Under the pieces are notes generated by a model, which searched no databases, was not told the DNA's origin, and saw only the letters and a list, made by a program, of their open reading frames with translations. From Takakia lepidozioides (lineage: Eukaryota; Streptophyta; Takakiopsida; Takakiales; Takakiaceae): a stretch of DNA of 60,000 nucleotides. The translations under genes and the position numbers were made by a program. The DNA lies in contig CM060733.1 in NCBI GenBank assembly GCA_030704615.1, positions 10,356,001-10,416,000 on the forward strand, read 5' to 3'. Of the stretch, positions 32,401 to 42,676 are shown in pieces (position 1 is the first letter of the stretch; each line of letters starts with the position of its first letter).

Positions 32401-33000
32401 TTGGAGCTGTCGATGATACCACCAGCGTGCCGGGCTCGTCGTCACTCTGTCATTGACAAAAATCGTGAAAACCAACATCGGTGCAAAAAGCAGCATCGCA
32501 ACGAGCAGCGCAACCACCATAGCAACAATCATGTAGCAAAAATGAAAACATAACAAGTTTAGGAAGTATGGAGAGCCATGCAACAACAATGAAAACAAAT
32601 GCAACCATTGCCTAAGAATGACATGCACAAGCAGCCTTCTCCAGAGCTGCCGGATTTGCACACGCATTGCAAACAATCTAAGGTTCACTCAACTATCTAA
32701 AGTTCACTCATACAGCAAAGCCAGGATGAAGATGCAAAAACAAAGCGAGGTAACAAAGCGAAAGCAAAAAATAAATCGAACAAACCGAAAGCAGAAGTGG
32801 CTTGCCTGAGAGTACTCGGCTTCAGTTGGCGCAGGTTGTGAGCAAGACACTGGAATCTCCTGCTGGAGCTTTAGTTTGGCCATGCGAGAGATTGGCCGTC
32901 GTCCGTAGTACAGAGCTTTCAACTTCCGCCGCGGTCTGGATGTGAGGTCTCTCTCAGGAGAGCCACGCCCTTCAGGCGGCATAAGTCCCAGCCAAAAAGA
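26458..33000 (-). CDS. ParB-like domain / DNA (N4-cytosine or N6-adenine) methyltransferase, multi-exon
   Basis: Minus-strand gene with a likely start near 32983 (MPPEGRGSPERD). In order: a basic and disordered N-terminus (32.98-31.47 kb, Lys-rich AHAKKKKKAKHM); a ParB-like domain (31461-31003); helical segments (30911-29741) with no family I recognise; a 0.9 kb tandem array inside an intron; a linker with SFEPPFFLAWRNPG (28.8-28.36 kb); then the methyltransferase (28.25-27.03 kb) and an acidic tail. GT-AG introns can be placed exactly at 27591-27678 and 27242-27325. One-base slips in G-runs at about 28370 and 31465, stops near 31935-32005 and a problematic splice at 26915-27028 mean that the gene is decayed, or the assembly has homopolymer errors. 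Role inferred: DNA modification guided by the ParB-like part. Confidence 0.7.
26915..27028 (-). other. Last intron of the ParB-methyltransferase gene (tentative)
   Basis: Donor GTAAGT (27028-27023) and acceptor ...CTACAG (ending 26915) are good, but joining them puts a TGA directly after SEWWH. The following frame (PSTAGGTSTPEFMGRR down to an acidic Glu/Asp-rich tail ending at 26458) looks coding, so either an indel or another splice site is involved. Confidence 0.45.
27326..28254 (-). CDS. Beta-class DNA methyltransferase core (two exons: 28254-27679 and 27590-27326)
   Basis: Motif order IV, V, then I, as in beta-class amino-methyltransferases. DMILLDIPDGELLEG stands where DPPY is expected. 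GMLLDDGGCVVVLAT matches the strand after motif IV. KPWRYSRTRSPAFIQTLM occupies the place of the H-P-T-x-K-P region. GRILDLTCGTG, completed across the 84-nt intron 27242-27325 as ASMWAGTLSDRHVFAFEPD, gives motif I (D-x-T-C-G-T-G) plus the acidic residue that binds S-adenosylmethionine ribose. Both introns keep the frame through these motifs, which argues that the splicing is real. The DPPY to DIPD change removes the second proline and the aromatic residue, so activity is uncertain. Confidence 0.75.
28827..29690. repeat. 95-bp tandem repeat array, about nine units, inside an intron
   Basis: Units start near 28827, 28922, 29017, 29112, 29207, 29302, 29397, 29492 and 29587. Each reads CCGAAAATGGCTAAGTCCCT, then ACGGCAATAGGGCCT, GGCGCCGAATTTCCA, and CTAGGGACTTAG. 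The CTAAGTCCCT at one end and AGGGACTTAG at the other are complementary, so every unit can fold into a hairpin with GGCGCC near the middle. The array lies between the helical and methyltransferase parts of the ParB-methyltransferase gene. CTAAGTCC and GGCGCCGAATTTC also occur in the 42.0-42.4 kb array. Confidence 0.9.
29741..30911 (-). CDS. Helical middle exons of the ParB-methyltransferase gene
   Basis: Frames 30911-30669 (ENAFIATNLSHMLFRVKDVR), 30577-30296 (LSELESYVKAAEVRARIKYK), 30288-30001 (DPTFDMWMNRMTWWFQVLPH) and 30004-29741 (LRDYVTRYFLLYKTNLFFRE) are separated by short AT-richer gaps with splice-like ends. The sequence is mostly predicted helix. I recognise no domain. In known ParB-methylase fusions the middle is also variable. 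Confidence 0.5.
31003..31461 (-). CDS. ParB/sulfiredoxin-like domain exon of the MULE methyltransferase gene
   Basis: A frame that begins MVYPAKLRIPLCRLVSLQVV (a beta-strand plus I-P-L-x-x-L, the usual ParB start), continues KLKFSFRDGYRM, and has KMFYVWDGNHRLLAWMEHIA, a clear Y-x-V-x-D-G-N-H-R-L-x-A-W version of the ParB box II nucleotide-binding motif, followed by DWHFTVDCVVLK. ParB-like domains bind CTP or ATP and, in bacteria, recognise palindromic parS sites; many phage and bacterial ParB-like domains are fused to DNA methylases. The exon ends at a donor near 31005. A one-base slip in a G-run near 31465 separates it from the upstream frame NIGRVLGA. Confidence 0.72.
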   Translation of the reverse strand: MVYPAKLRIPLCRLVSLQVVRPALPGDIDKLKFSFRDGYRMGSAAFYVSIENDHGASHAHTSDEVDKWGPHWQTRNEEFERSIASDSLFQHMSGKMFYVWDGNHRLLAWMEHIAQAHPNDLDWHFTVDCVVLKVAGPKDRSLLKAAMADINS

Positions 33001-33164
33001 TCTCTTTTTTTGGGGTACATGCCTGGAATACCATGTTAAGCCAAGTTTAGCATGAGATTTAGGGTACGTGTCCAGGAAGCCATGCGTCGCCAGCCCGAAT
33101 AATAACCGACGGCCGTCGACATTTATTGCCCAACTGCGCAATTAAATGTCGGATGAAGCCCTCC

Positions 33165-33472
33165 ATGTCGGATGAAAATCGACGTAAACAGTCCCGGAAT
33201 TTCCAACGTAGAGGTAATTCGGAGCGCTCCACGATGGAATTCCGGCGCCGGATTTCCATCCTGCAGGTAATTCGGAGCGCAGCAGGATGGATATCCGGCG
33301 CCAAATTTCCATCCACGGAGGAAGGGCGGCGCTGGAAATTTCCCTCACGCAGGTAATTCGGAAGCGCGCGGATGGAAATCCGGCGACGAATTTCCATCCA
33401 GCCAGGTAGGGCGGCGCTGGAAATTTCCCTCACGCAGGTAATTCGGAAGCGCTCGGATGGAAATCCGGGGAC
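33165..33472. repeat. GGCGCC palindrome array, left part
   Basis: Contains units of the type GGAAATTTCCCTCACGCAGG, TAATTCGGAAGCG, and GGATGGAAATCCGGCG(A/C)CGAATTTCC. The same units resume in the same direction at 36213. The stretch between (33473-36205) is therefore an insertion. Confidence 0.8.
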
Positions 33473-36205
33473 CATACGATCATGGTTGAGTATTGACATG
33501 AAATGGTCTATCATTGGTACCACTTCTATGGTGATCCATTAAAATATATAAGTGGTTTGTGCACCTGCGACAGACTTTGAAGAACAGACAGTGTTTAGAT
33601 CATTATATGATGATGTTATTGAACAGATGGTTCTAAACAATAATATTTATTCTGAATCTGAATCACAATATTCACTCTCTGAAGCATTTTCCTCAACTGG
33701 AATAGCGGTTGGCTGCACAAATGCCGCTTGAATGGTAGCCAACATAACCAGCTCTTGTAACCTTCATTTCGACATGGATGCAACGCAAAATACTTTATGA
33801 TGCCGAAATGATGGAACTTTACAGCCAACGCCTCATTGTTATGTTGGACTTTGGCAAGCTCAGCATTTGTTTCCCTGGGCGTTTTCCATGCTAGCTCCCA
33901 AGATGGAGGAATGAATTGATCCCCAACCGAATTGTACCATACCCTCCCTGTTTGGGCGCGTCAAGTTATTGTATCTGTGCGTTCAATGCCGCATCCGCGG
34001 ACGAGGACCCTGCCTTCCATGGGAGTGGTTTCGTACGTCGTTTGGCGTGGGCCTTTGCCATGTCAGACCACCAATCCACAAGCACAAACAACTCCTCCTC
34101 CGAAGTTGGCATGCGACCTTCAGCTACAGGTGTTCTCGTAACAAACTTGTCCATGGTTTGCCTCAAATTCTATGTGGCATCATGGGTCTGGTCCGCCATC
34201 CATTTCGTGAACTGGAACTTCGCCCTGTCCTCCTCTCATTCATCCCCGGCCAAAGCTTCCCTCATTCTCATCTCCATATTGTGCTGGAATCTAAGGAACC
34301 CCTCATTCCCATGTCGGACATACAAAAGATTCAAACGCATTATGTCATGGTCCTTCAAATAATCCAGCACTACACAACTACAGATTAACGTTTTTATGAC
34401 TACGGGTGATATAAACCTTGGTAATCATGACTATATGTGTGATTACGAAGTGATTGAACCCATTGTTGGGCAAATTTTAATATATTTTAATCTAATGTAG
34501 TCATACGTTTTACTACATGACTAGGAGCCACGGTCAAACAGTGTTGACCAAGAACATAGGCTTGGTTTATATAACTAGTAGTCATACGCAATACTACACG
34601 TTAGACACATGCCACGTAAGCTTATGACTACACCACTACTACACATTGATGACATGCCATATAAGCTTATGACGACATGACTACTGGAGGTTTCACATCT
34701 CTGTTTCTATGATTACATCATTACACGTGGCATCTTAAGGCGTATACATGAATGGATTCTTCCATTGGATGACCTCATCCATCTATCTTTAATGAAGCAC
34801 TTGTCATATGAGAACATGTGTCCATTTGATATTGGCAAAATATTGGACCTGGAAATCTAAGCAGTTTGCAGTTTCACTATGTAGTGGCGTGGGCAAATAT
34901 CACGAAGTAGTAAGTAGCATACTTCATTGAGTCATGCAGTTTGCAAACTTCAAATTGACTTGTAATCGTCGTCCCTGTTTGCAGTCTTCAAGTGTACAAT
35001 TTGATACATTCCCCCCTTCATGACATTGGTATTCGACTATACAACGAGTTCTTTTAGTGATGCTGAAGCCGGACAAGGTCACAATTGGTTGCGTTGCAAT
35101 GAATAGGCGAGCTTGGTAGCCCTGAAATTGGACAGCCTCAAAATGGGAATAGTACGAGAGGTATTTGTTCTAAATTCTACCTGGGTAGACATGTATTTTG
35201 AATGTGGTAGCATCAAGGATGACAAGGGAGTGTTCGATGATATGGCCAAACAAGATGTGGTGTCTTGGAATACAATGATCGCAGGATATGCCCAACATGG
35301 TTGTCATAGGAGGGAGGCCCTACAAGTAATTATAGGCATTCACTATGTCATTTCCCCAAAAAACCACCAACTGCCGAGGGCGGCGGTACCTCCATTCTCT
35401 TCTCCTCTCTCCCCGTTTGTCGAGGGTTTTTGCCATGTAAGAGTCTGTTCATACCAGTGCATGGTTCTCCCGTTCTAATTCCACAGTGAGAATAGAGGCA
35501 TCTTATGTCAAGAGAGGTAGGGGCAAATTTACTTTGGCAATGATGATGGCCTAGATGAAAAATATGGATTGTTGCTGGTGCCAGCTCTAGAGGTCTGTCA
35601 GTTGTGGACAAGGAGGATTGATATGCGATTGATATCCAGTAGCATGCCATATTCTCTGTTTCACTGTAGGCAGCAACCCAAGGCCCATCTGATGCCAAGC
35701 TGCCCTATTTAATCCAGCCCTGAACCACATAGTTCCCTTTCAATCTCTTCCTTCTCTTCATTTTTGAAAGGTCTTTTCTAAACTGTGAGAAGTTGCTGGA
35801 TTGCAGGGTTGTGTGTCATACCCCCCAATTCAACACTCATATTTGATGTTGAGTTTGTGGGCAAAGCGAAAGAGCCTTGTTTCTCAACGACTACCAGCGA
35901 GACATATATCACTGGTAAACATGTCTCTGGGAATTTGCGAGGTAGCCTATACTATATGCGCACACAAATGCATGCATATGGAGGAATGTATGCGTGCATA
36001 CAAATTTTAGATATGCATAGGAACAATTTTATATGCACAACACATAAATAAGGGTACCCAAAAAATAAAATAAAATTGTGATTCATCTAATCTTAGGGTC
36101 CATAGTCAAAATATCAAAGGATGGAATAAGAATATTCTATATAGAATATTCCATATTCATTGTATTATTATTCCACATGGATGAGTGTAGGAATGGGAGA
36201 GGAAC
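33473..36205. mobile_element. 2.7 kb insertion inside the palindrome array
   Basis: The array stops at 33472 and continues at about 36206 with identical units. The insert contains a decayed minus-strand frame (33616-34390; KYFALHPCRNEGYKSWLCWL, DWWSDMAKAHAKRRTK) that I do not recognise, TAGTCATA-rich sequence (34.4-34.9 kb) like that at 11 kb, and a PPR fragment. I could not find clear terminal repeats or target duplications, so its class is unknown and it may be composite. Confidence 0.55.
35113..35335 (+). pseudogene. PPR fragment
   Basis: Reads VDMYFECGSIKDDKGVFDDM then AKQDVVSWNTMIAGYAQHGC and HRREALQ, about one and a half PPR repeats of the same subfamily as the gene at 2.7 kb. It is isolated, with no neighbouring repeats: the third PPR-derived locus in the window. 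Confidence 0.8.
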
Positions 36206-37960
36206 ATGTTGCTTTGGAAATTTCCCTCACGCAGGTAATTCGGAAGCGCGCGGATGGAAATCCGGCGCCGAATTTCCATCCGCGGAGGAAGGGCGGCGCT
36301 GGAAATTTCCCTCACGCAGGTAATTCGGAAGCGCGCGGATGGAAATCCGGCGCCGAATTTCCATCCGCGCAGGTAGATCGGTGCGCCAAATTTCCCTCAA
36401 GCAGGTAATTCGGCGCCGAATTTCCATCCTGCAGGTAATTCGAATCCCGGATGAATGGAAATTCGGCGCCGAATTTCCATCCAGCAGGTAAGTGGAATCT
36501 CGGATGGATGGAGATTCGGCGCCGAATTTCCATCCAGCAGGTAAGTCGAATCCCGCATAGATGGAAATTCGGCGCCGAATTTCCATCCAGCAGGTAAGTC
36601 GGATCGGTGTCGTATGGATATTCGGCGCCGAATTTCCATTCGCCATGTATTTCTGAGCGAGGAATTACCTTCGTGCAGGTAATTCCCATATAAGAATTAC
36701 CTTCCTGCAGGTAATTCTGGACGAGGAATTAACATCGATTGGAATTACCTGCAGGAAGGTAATTCTCATCTGGAAATTACCTGCACGAAGGTAATTTCTT
36801 ATATGGGAATTACCTGCACGAAGGTAATTCGTCGCTCAGAAATACATGGCGAATGGAAATTCGGCGCCGAATATCCATACGGCACCGATCCGGCTTACCT
36901 GCAGGATGGAAATTCGGCGCCGAATTTCCATTTATGCGGGATTCGACTTTCCTGCTGGATGGAAATTCGGCGCCGAATTTCCATTCATCCGGTATTTGAA
37001 TTACCTGCAGGATGGAAATTCGGCGCCGAATCTCCATTCATCCGGTATTTGAATTACCTGCAGGATGGAAATTCGGCGCCGAATCTCCATCCATCCGAGA
37101 TTCCACTTACCTACTGGATGGAAATTCGGCGCCGAATTTCCATTCATCCGGGATTCGAATTACCTGCAGGATGGAAATTCGGCGCCGAATCTCCATCCAT
37201 CCGGGATTCCACTTACCTGCTGGATGGAAATTCGGCGCCGAATCTCCATCCATCCGGGATTCCACTTACCTGCTGGATGGAAATTCGGCGCCGAATTTCC
37301 ATCCGGGGGATGGTCTCTGTCGGAGAGGTGCCGCCTCTCCGCCGCTCTGTTGGATATTCGGTGCCGAATTTCCGTCCCGGGGGTTGAAATATGACGGCCA
37401 GGTGCCGACCTCTCCCTTCTCCCCGACTGCATTGGAACGGCCCCGAATTGAAATTCGGCGCCGTTTTCCCATCTGTGGAGGTTTTTTTGTCGGCCAGTTT
37501 TCGGTCTGACCCCCCGACAAGACTTCCTTTGGGGGGGCCCGGATGGAAATTCGGCGCCGAATCTCCGTCCAGGGGATGTTCTCTGTCGCACACTCGCCGG
37601 CCTCTGTGCCCGAGGCGACTTCATCCGGGCGTCCCCTGTTCGATATTCGGTGCCGAATTTCCGTCCGGGGTTGAAATGTGACGGCCAAGTGCAGGCCACT
37701 CCCCCCTCGCCGACTGCATCCGAACCGCCCCGGATGGAAATTCGGCGCCGTTTTTTCCATCTGGGGATGTTTTTATGCTGTCCAGTTTTCGGCCTGACCC
37801 CCCGACACGACTCCCTTTGGGGGGCCCGGATGGAAATTCGGCGCCGAATCTCCATCCAGGGGATGTTCTCTGTCGCACACACTCCGGCCTCTGCGCCCGA
37901 GGCGACTTCATCCGGGCTTCCTCTGTTGGATATTGGGTGCCGAATTTCCATTCGGGGGTA
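36206..37960. repeat. GGCGCC palindrome array with a large inverted symmetry
   Basis: More than twenty copies of the palindromic core GAAATTCGGCGCCGAATTTC, mostly within GGATGG...CCATCC, separated by GCAGGTAAGT or GCAGGTAATTC spacers. Copies from 36230 to 36650 are mirrored by copies from 36840 to 37320 around a centre at about 36730-36750 (AATTACCTGCAGGAAGG side by side with its complement), giving a potential 1 kb hairpin. From 37310 to 37960 the units get longer, about 310 bp, GC-rich and alternate GGCGCCGAATCTCC with GGCGCCGTTTTCC. No coding sense on either strand. Confidence 0.9.
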
Positions 37961-38254
37961 GTAATGTGACGGCACGGTGCCGGCTTCTCCCCTTCAGCCG
38001 TCATCATCCGGACGGCCCCCCACTTTCTGACTGCATACCGTTGGCAGTTATTGCGCAAAGACCAGGGGCCGCATTCCGGAGACAAGGTTCATTAACACTC
38101 TGACTGTGGATTTTTGAGATAGTTGGCTCCCTGGATTTGGATCAAGCTTCGTCGCTCGGACAAATCGGCATCGCATTCATTCCCATCGCTGCACCCCCTT
38201 CTACCAGGGAGCTTCCCCGCACGCCATCCTGGCAGTCTTGTGTGCACATCTCCC
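37961..38254. promoter_or_regulatory. Probable 5' region of the transposase gene
   Basis: The 290 bp between the array and the first plausible start codon (ATG 38255). No TATA box that I would defend. The position implies the promoter and 5' UTR of the MULE transposase. Confidence 0.35.
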
Positions 38255-41200
38255 ATGGCGGAAAACCCGAGCGCTACAGTGTACTGCCCTCCTCACGAGC
38301 ATAGAGCTTCATTTCCGTGCAGAGGGGACACCTGCCGGGTGATGGAGAAATATCTGTGCGTTCGATACCACCTGAAACCGGGATCGGTTTTTTGGAGGAG
38401 GAAAGGAAGGACTCAAACGGCCTTGTTGTCGAGAGTATTGTTGTGCTCCACGATGATTTCGGCGATGGCAGGGAATGGCGAGTTCCACCATCGGACAGCG
38501 TCATATACAGGGCTGTTGGGGACTTCATTTGCCCGCCAAATGCACCGTCTATCCTGGCGCCTTCCACGAAACAATCCGCGAATCAGAGAGTGGGTACCTC
38601 AAATAGAGAAGTCCGCAACGAAGTAAATCCAGAGCCGAACCCATCCATGAAGACGACCGAGAACCGGGTTGTTCACAACCTGTCCGACTCAGACGAGGTC
38701 ATGGAAGTTCCGAGGTCGTCCTGGAGATCAGGCAAGTCCTCAATGGACGTCAGTGGAGGAGGGAGTCATATTCCCAGCACGAGCACCGCAGTTCGATCTA
38801 TTCTAGAAATTCTGCGAGGGCTTCACCTGGAGGGACACCGGTCGGAGCTGGCCGGGCTGGACTACAGCAAGTTCGCAATTAAATCGGTTACATGCCTTCC
38901 CGCCGACGTCGACGGTAATATCTTCTTTGAGTTCCCTCCTCGGGCGGACTACTCGAGGGCGTCCGGAATGTTGACAGATATGGATAGAAAACATGACGGT
39001 CATCCTTGGTGCGTTACCAAAACCACCAGCATGAAGATGCTTGATGGTGTGCGGGTGCGCTACGTTGTTTGTGCGGGCGCGTTGCGGTGTTTCTCCCCAA
39101 CTTGCTTCCACTTTAAATCCAGAGGTCACAGGAACGAGACCGATTGGACAGGCACAGCTCACCAACCATTTCGAGCTCAGGAGAAGGTTCCGAACTCCAC
39201 ATTTAAGTGTGCGCATTGCAAAGAACCACCACACTGCATGTCTGTTTGTAATGCCAAGCAGTTCTATGTGTTGCACCGTTTCCCTGACCTCACCCGAGCT
39301 TGCATACACGTTGGTTCCCATTGTCACAAATTGGCGAGGGGGAACTCGCGGGAGGCTGCCCACGAAGCAGAGCAGCTCGTTCAGGAGGAGGTTAAGTTGA
39401 GACCGGGTGCCAAACCCAAACAGATACAGCTCCAAGCCGCCCATAAGATGGCATTGGTCAGAATTATGTCGGAAGACGGCTCCGATAGAGTTCCTCTCGA
39501 CGAGAAGGAAAATGAGGCATTGCTGGAGTCGGTGTCCCACGTATGTTCACCGAATGTCCGAAACCACATTGTCTCATGCAAACAGAAAATTGGGCGTGGC
39601 TCGGATATGCACTCCATTCTGGAGGTGAAGCGACGATGTGGATATGACTACATTCATGGAAGTAGGTTTCCAGGACAAGGGACTGAGGCAGATCGTTGTT
39701 TCGTATTCAAAATGTCCACGTGTGGACCTGGCAGTGGCGTCGAACTGGTCGACAGGATGACGAGTGGGAACTTGTCAAACAGTTGGGTCATGTTCGACCA
39801 TATCAAGCGAATTACAAATCACCAGTGGGTGACAATGGGTGCACATGTCTACGACACCCACTGCAGGATGCTAATGACAATTGCTATTTGTGAGATGAAA
39901 GGAGAGGACACACAATCGGAGATGCTTCTTTGGCAGGGAATAAACGAACAGATGGCCAAGGCGGGATTGCCCCCTCCCAATTTCCGTGGTTTCATGGCGG
40001 ACAACGCACAAGCAAATTGGGCTGCCATCCGAAGGGTGTACGGGCAAGACCCCAATGTTCCCATGGAAGGCAATGAGAGATCTTGTGGGTTCCATTTTCT
40101 GCAGAGCCTTTCGCAGTACACAACCAGGCTCGTGGCGCCAGATTTCAGAGAGGAGCACCGTTCCATGTGCCTTGCGTGGAAGCGCGCTCCCACCTTGGAT
40201 GATGCAGAGACACAGTTTGCATGCATATGGGCTTGGTGGACATCGTCAGGTGCTGTAAGGAATCAGACGAAGGAGCAATGGTCAATTGGTTAGCATGGTG
40301 GCATTATCGTTTCCTCCAGTTCGGCGACTATATGCTGGAGGTGAGTTGCACGAATTCGCGTCCCGTTGGATATTATTCTTGGCCATATTTGTAACTTGCT
40401 TGTAACCTGAACATGTGCTTGTGCAGGACATGTGTCTCGACTCCGACACCGACATGCCCACGACAAACATGGCCGAATCAGTGCACTCTTCCTAGCGTGC
40501 CTCCTCTGCGGCGCATCTGGTGGACATCCTCACTGCCACAACGGAGGACATTGTGAGGTCAATTATGCAGCAATGCAGGTACAACGAGTTCTTGAAAGGG
40601 AAACAGTGGGGCTTGGGGCCGGACAGGCAGGAAATGCTGATGCGGACTGCCTCCAGATCGAAGAATCCTCGGAAGTGGGCGGCGGCCTTGCGAGAGGGCC
40701 TTCGGGACACGCCATTGCTGCGAAGAGGCCAACATTTGGAAGGAGATGTTCATACCCGTCCAGTGAGACGAAGACTTGACGAGGCACCTGGCGGAGAAGA
40801 GGATTCATGGCGAGCTGACAAGAATATTCGCACGCTCCCTCGTGGTCCGGTGATGTTGTCCGAGGAGGTCTCGTCGAGCACCGGAAGTCCTGCACGTTCA
40901 AGATCGCCATCTCTTTGAGCACAGGGCGCGTGCCCCGGCAACATAACGAGCCATCTGTAGTAAAGCAATACAACATTCCCATTGTGGAGACAAGAGTGTC
41001 GGAGTCACAGTGGAGAATTGCGAGGACATTGCCGGCATTTCGAGGGAAGTGTTGCGCCATCCGGGTGGATACGAGAGTACGCTGTGGTGAGATGATTCGG
41101 AGGAACCCACACGGTGCTGTACCTGCACCTTGTTTCAGCGGCAGATTTTTGACTCCCACATTTGCTCACGCCACAACGCAGACATTTTGGTTCTGTAGAC

Positions 41201-41844
41201 ACGACATAATGACCTGTGTATTTGGCAAGCCCAAGTACGGGATTCAGGGAATGCCGGAGCCTCCGGGCGTCTGGCCTGTTGCACCGGGTTGCAGCCTCTC
41301 TCAGAATGAGGCGGATGCTCTATCTGCAGCAGGATTTCGAATGGTGCAACGCACAGACATCCCGGCCCACGCATTTCCGGTTCCTCAGACCCAGCCATTG
41401 CAGAATGCTCGGTCTAGTAGAGACGGATTGGACAATTCTGCACATCCCACAATGCGATTCGGAAGAGTGAAAAGACGACACCCTCCCAACAAGTTGAATG
41501 AGACTCGGATTGCCAATGCTCTTGGGATGGCTTGCACTATTCAGAGCTCCGTGGACGTACCCCCACCCAGCCTTGGGCGTGTGTATCGGATGGCAACGGC
41601 CGGCTCGGCTGTACGCGACGATGTATACACAATTACGATTGGAGTGGAGCCGACTTGCAACTGTACGGACTTCTCGTTGATGGAAGCAAAGAAGGGTTCG
41701 AAGTATTATCCGTGCAAGCATCTGTATTACATTTACCTGAAGAGGTTGAGGATGAACGTGACTATTGATGACTTTATTCATGCACCGGCGTTGAGCGTGA
41801 ACGAGCTGCACAAACTCCTCCTTAGGGATTCCAGAAATCATTGA
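38255..41844 (+). pseudogene. MULE transposase with SWIM zinc finger, decayed
   Basis: A probable start is ATG 38255 (MAENPSATVYCPPHEH). A frame change near 38400 leads into the long frame ending 40293. Zinc-like clusters come first (CFSPTCFHF, CAHCKEPPHC). The DDE-fold core has VYDTHCRMLMTIAICEMKGE (39850-39910, first Asp), NFRGFMADNAQANWAAI (about 39980-40030, second Asp) and CGFHFLQSL (C-x2-H, about 40083). An intron (about 40340-40425) follows. The C-terminus at 40920-41844 ends with a SWIM finger, PTCNCTDFSLMEAKKGSKYY then PCKHLYYIYL (C-x-C...C-x-H). Two TGG-to-stop changes (near 40494 and 40769) and frameshifts at about 40740 and 40900 make it non-functional. This enzyme type would cut and paste the element and make 9-bp duplications, as observed. 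Confidence 0.8.
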
Positions 41845-41999
41845 TGGGGCAAACGGAATCCTCCATATGGATATTTTCAAATGCATTTTGCTGTATCAGA
41901 CTTTTTTTTTGCAGTGTAATGAAATGCACCCCAAAACTCCTGGAATGAGGCAATATTCCATTCAAACTGAGATCCAACAGAAGCAGTTGTGGGGCCATT

Positions 42000-42440
42000 T
42001 CTGGAAAAATGGCGCCGAATTTCTCTTTTGGGGCCGAAAACTCGCTAAGTCCCAACATGCACTGGTACCTGTGTTGGGAAAATGGCGCCGAATTTCTCTT
42101 TTTGGGGCCGAAAACTGGCTAAGTCCCAACATGCACTGGTACCGTGTCTGGAAAAATGGCGCCGAATTTCTCTTTTTGGGCCGAAAACTGGCTAAGTCCC
42201 AACATGCACTGGTACAGTGTCTGGAAAAATGGCGCCGAATTTCCCTATTTTGCGCCGAAAACTGGCTAAGTCCGAACATGCACTGGAAAAATGGCGCCGA
42301 ATTACCTGTCATGAGGGGACCTATAGCCGTGGAATTCGGCACCATTTTTCGCCAGAGAGACCTATTGCCGCGAAATACGTCGCCGTTTTTTCAGGTTACG
42401 GACCCTATTACCGCGAAATTCGGCGCCATATTTGCACATG
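42000..42440. repeat. Subterminal array near the right end of the 16.4 kb MULE
   Basis: Four to five units of about 75 bp: AAATGGCGCCGAATTTCTCT, TTTTGGGGCCGAAAACT, GGCTAAGTCCCAACATGCAC, TGGTAC. These are followed by diverged GAATTCGGC(A/G)CCAT units up to 42430. The blocks GGCGCCGAATTTC and GCTAAGTCC are shared with the 28.8-29.7 kb array, which ties both ends and the interior to one element. Confidence 0.85.
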
Positions 42441-42676
42441 TCGCTGGGAATTGGCATGAGCGGAAGACGAAATATCATGAGCACAACTGTCAAAAGTGCA
42501 ATTTTCCCTTCAAGGGGCCGAATAATATATTTGTTTTTCCTGACACATTGCATTAAATTATTGTTTTTTATTGTTTTTTATTTTCAAAATTTGTACTTCT
42601 GCTCATGAAAACCGATTGTGTTACTACTCTGCTCATGCCGCTCATGCCGCTCATGCTCATGAAATAGCAAACCTCC

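Larger units (their letters stand above)
26239..42676. mobile_element. 16.4 kb Mutator-like transposon carrying a transposase and a ParB-methyltransferase gene
   Basis: Terminal inverted repeats: left GGGGCTGCTATTTCATGAGC; right (reverse complement) GGAGGTTTGCTATTTCATGA then GCATGAGCGG. Both ends continue with repeated CATGAGCGG motifs. A 9-bp duplication flanks it. Content from left to right: the ParB-methyltransferase gene on the minus strand (26.4-33.0 kb) with a 95-bp tandem array inside one intron; GGCGCC palindrome arrays (33.2-38.0 kb) interrupted by a 2.7 kb insertion; a SWIM-type MULE transposase on the plus strand (38.3-41.8 kb); then a subterminal array (42.0-42.4 kb). Autonomous MULEs with extra genes are known in plants; this cargo is, as far as I know, not a described one. 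Confidence 0.88.

Noticed and set aside
34390-34900. Independent element defined by TAGTCATA repeats
   Set aside because: The motifs are shared with 11 kb, but I could not find ends or duplications, so I note it only as part of the insertion.
36227-37975. Long overlapping ORFs on both strands with repeated RRRISI / NSAPNFH peptides
   Set aside because: They are translations of the GGCGCC palindrome array, open in several frames at once because the repeat lacks stops. No protein family.
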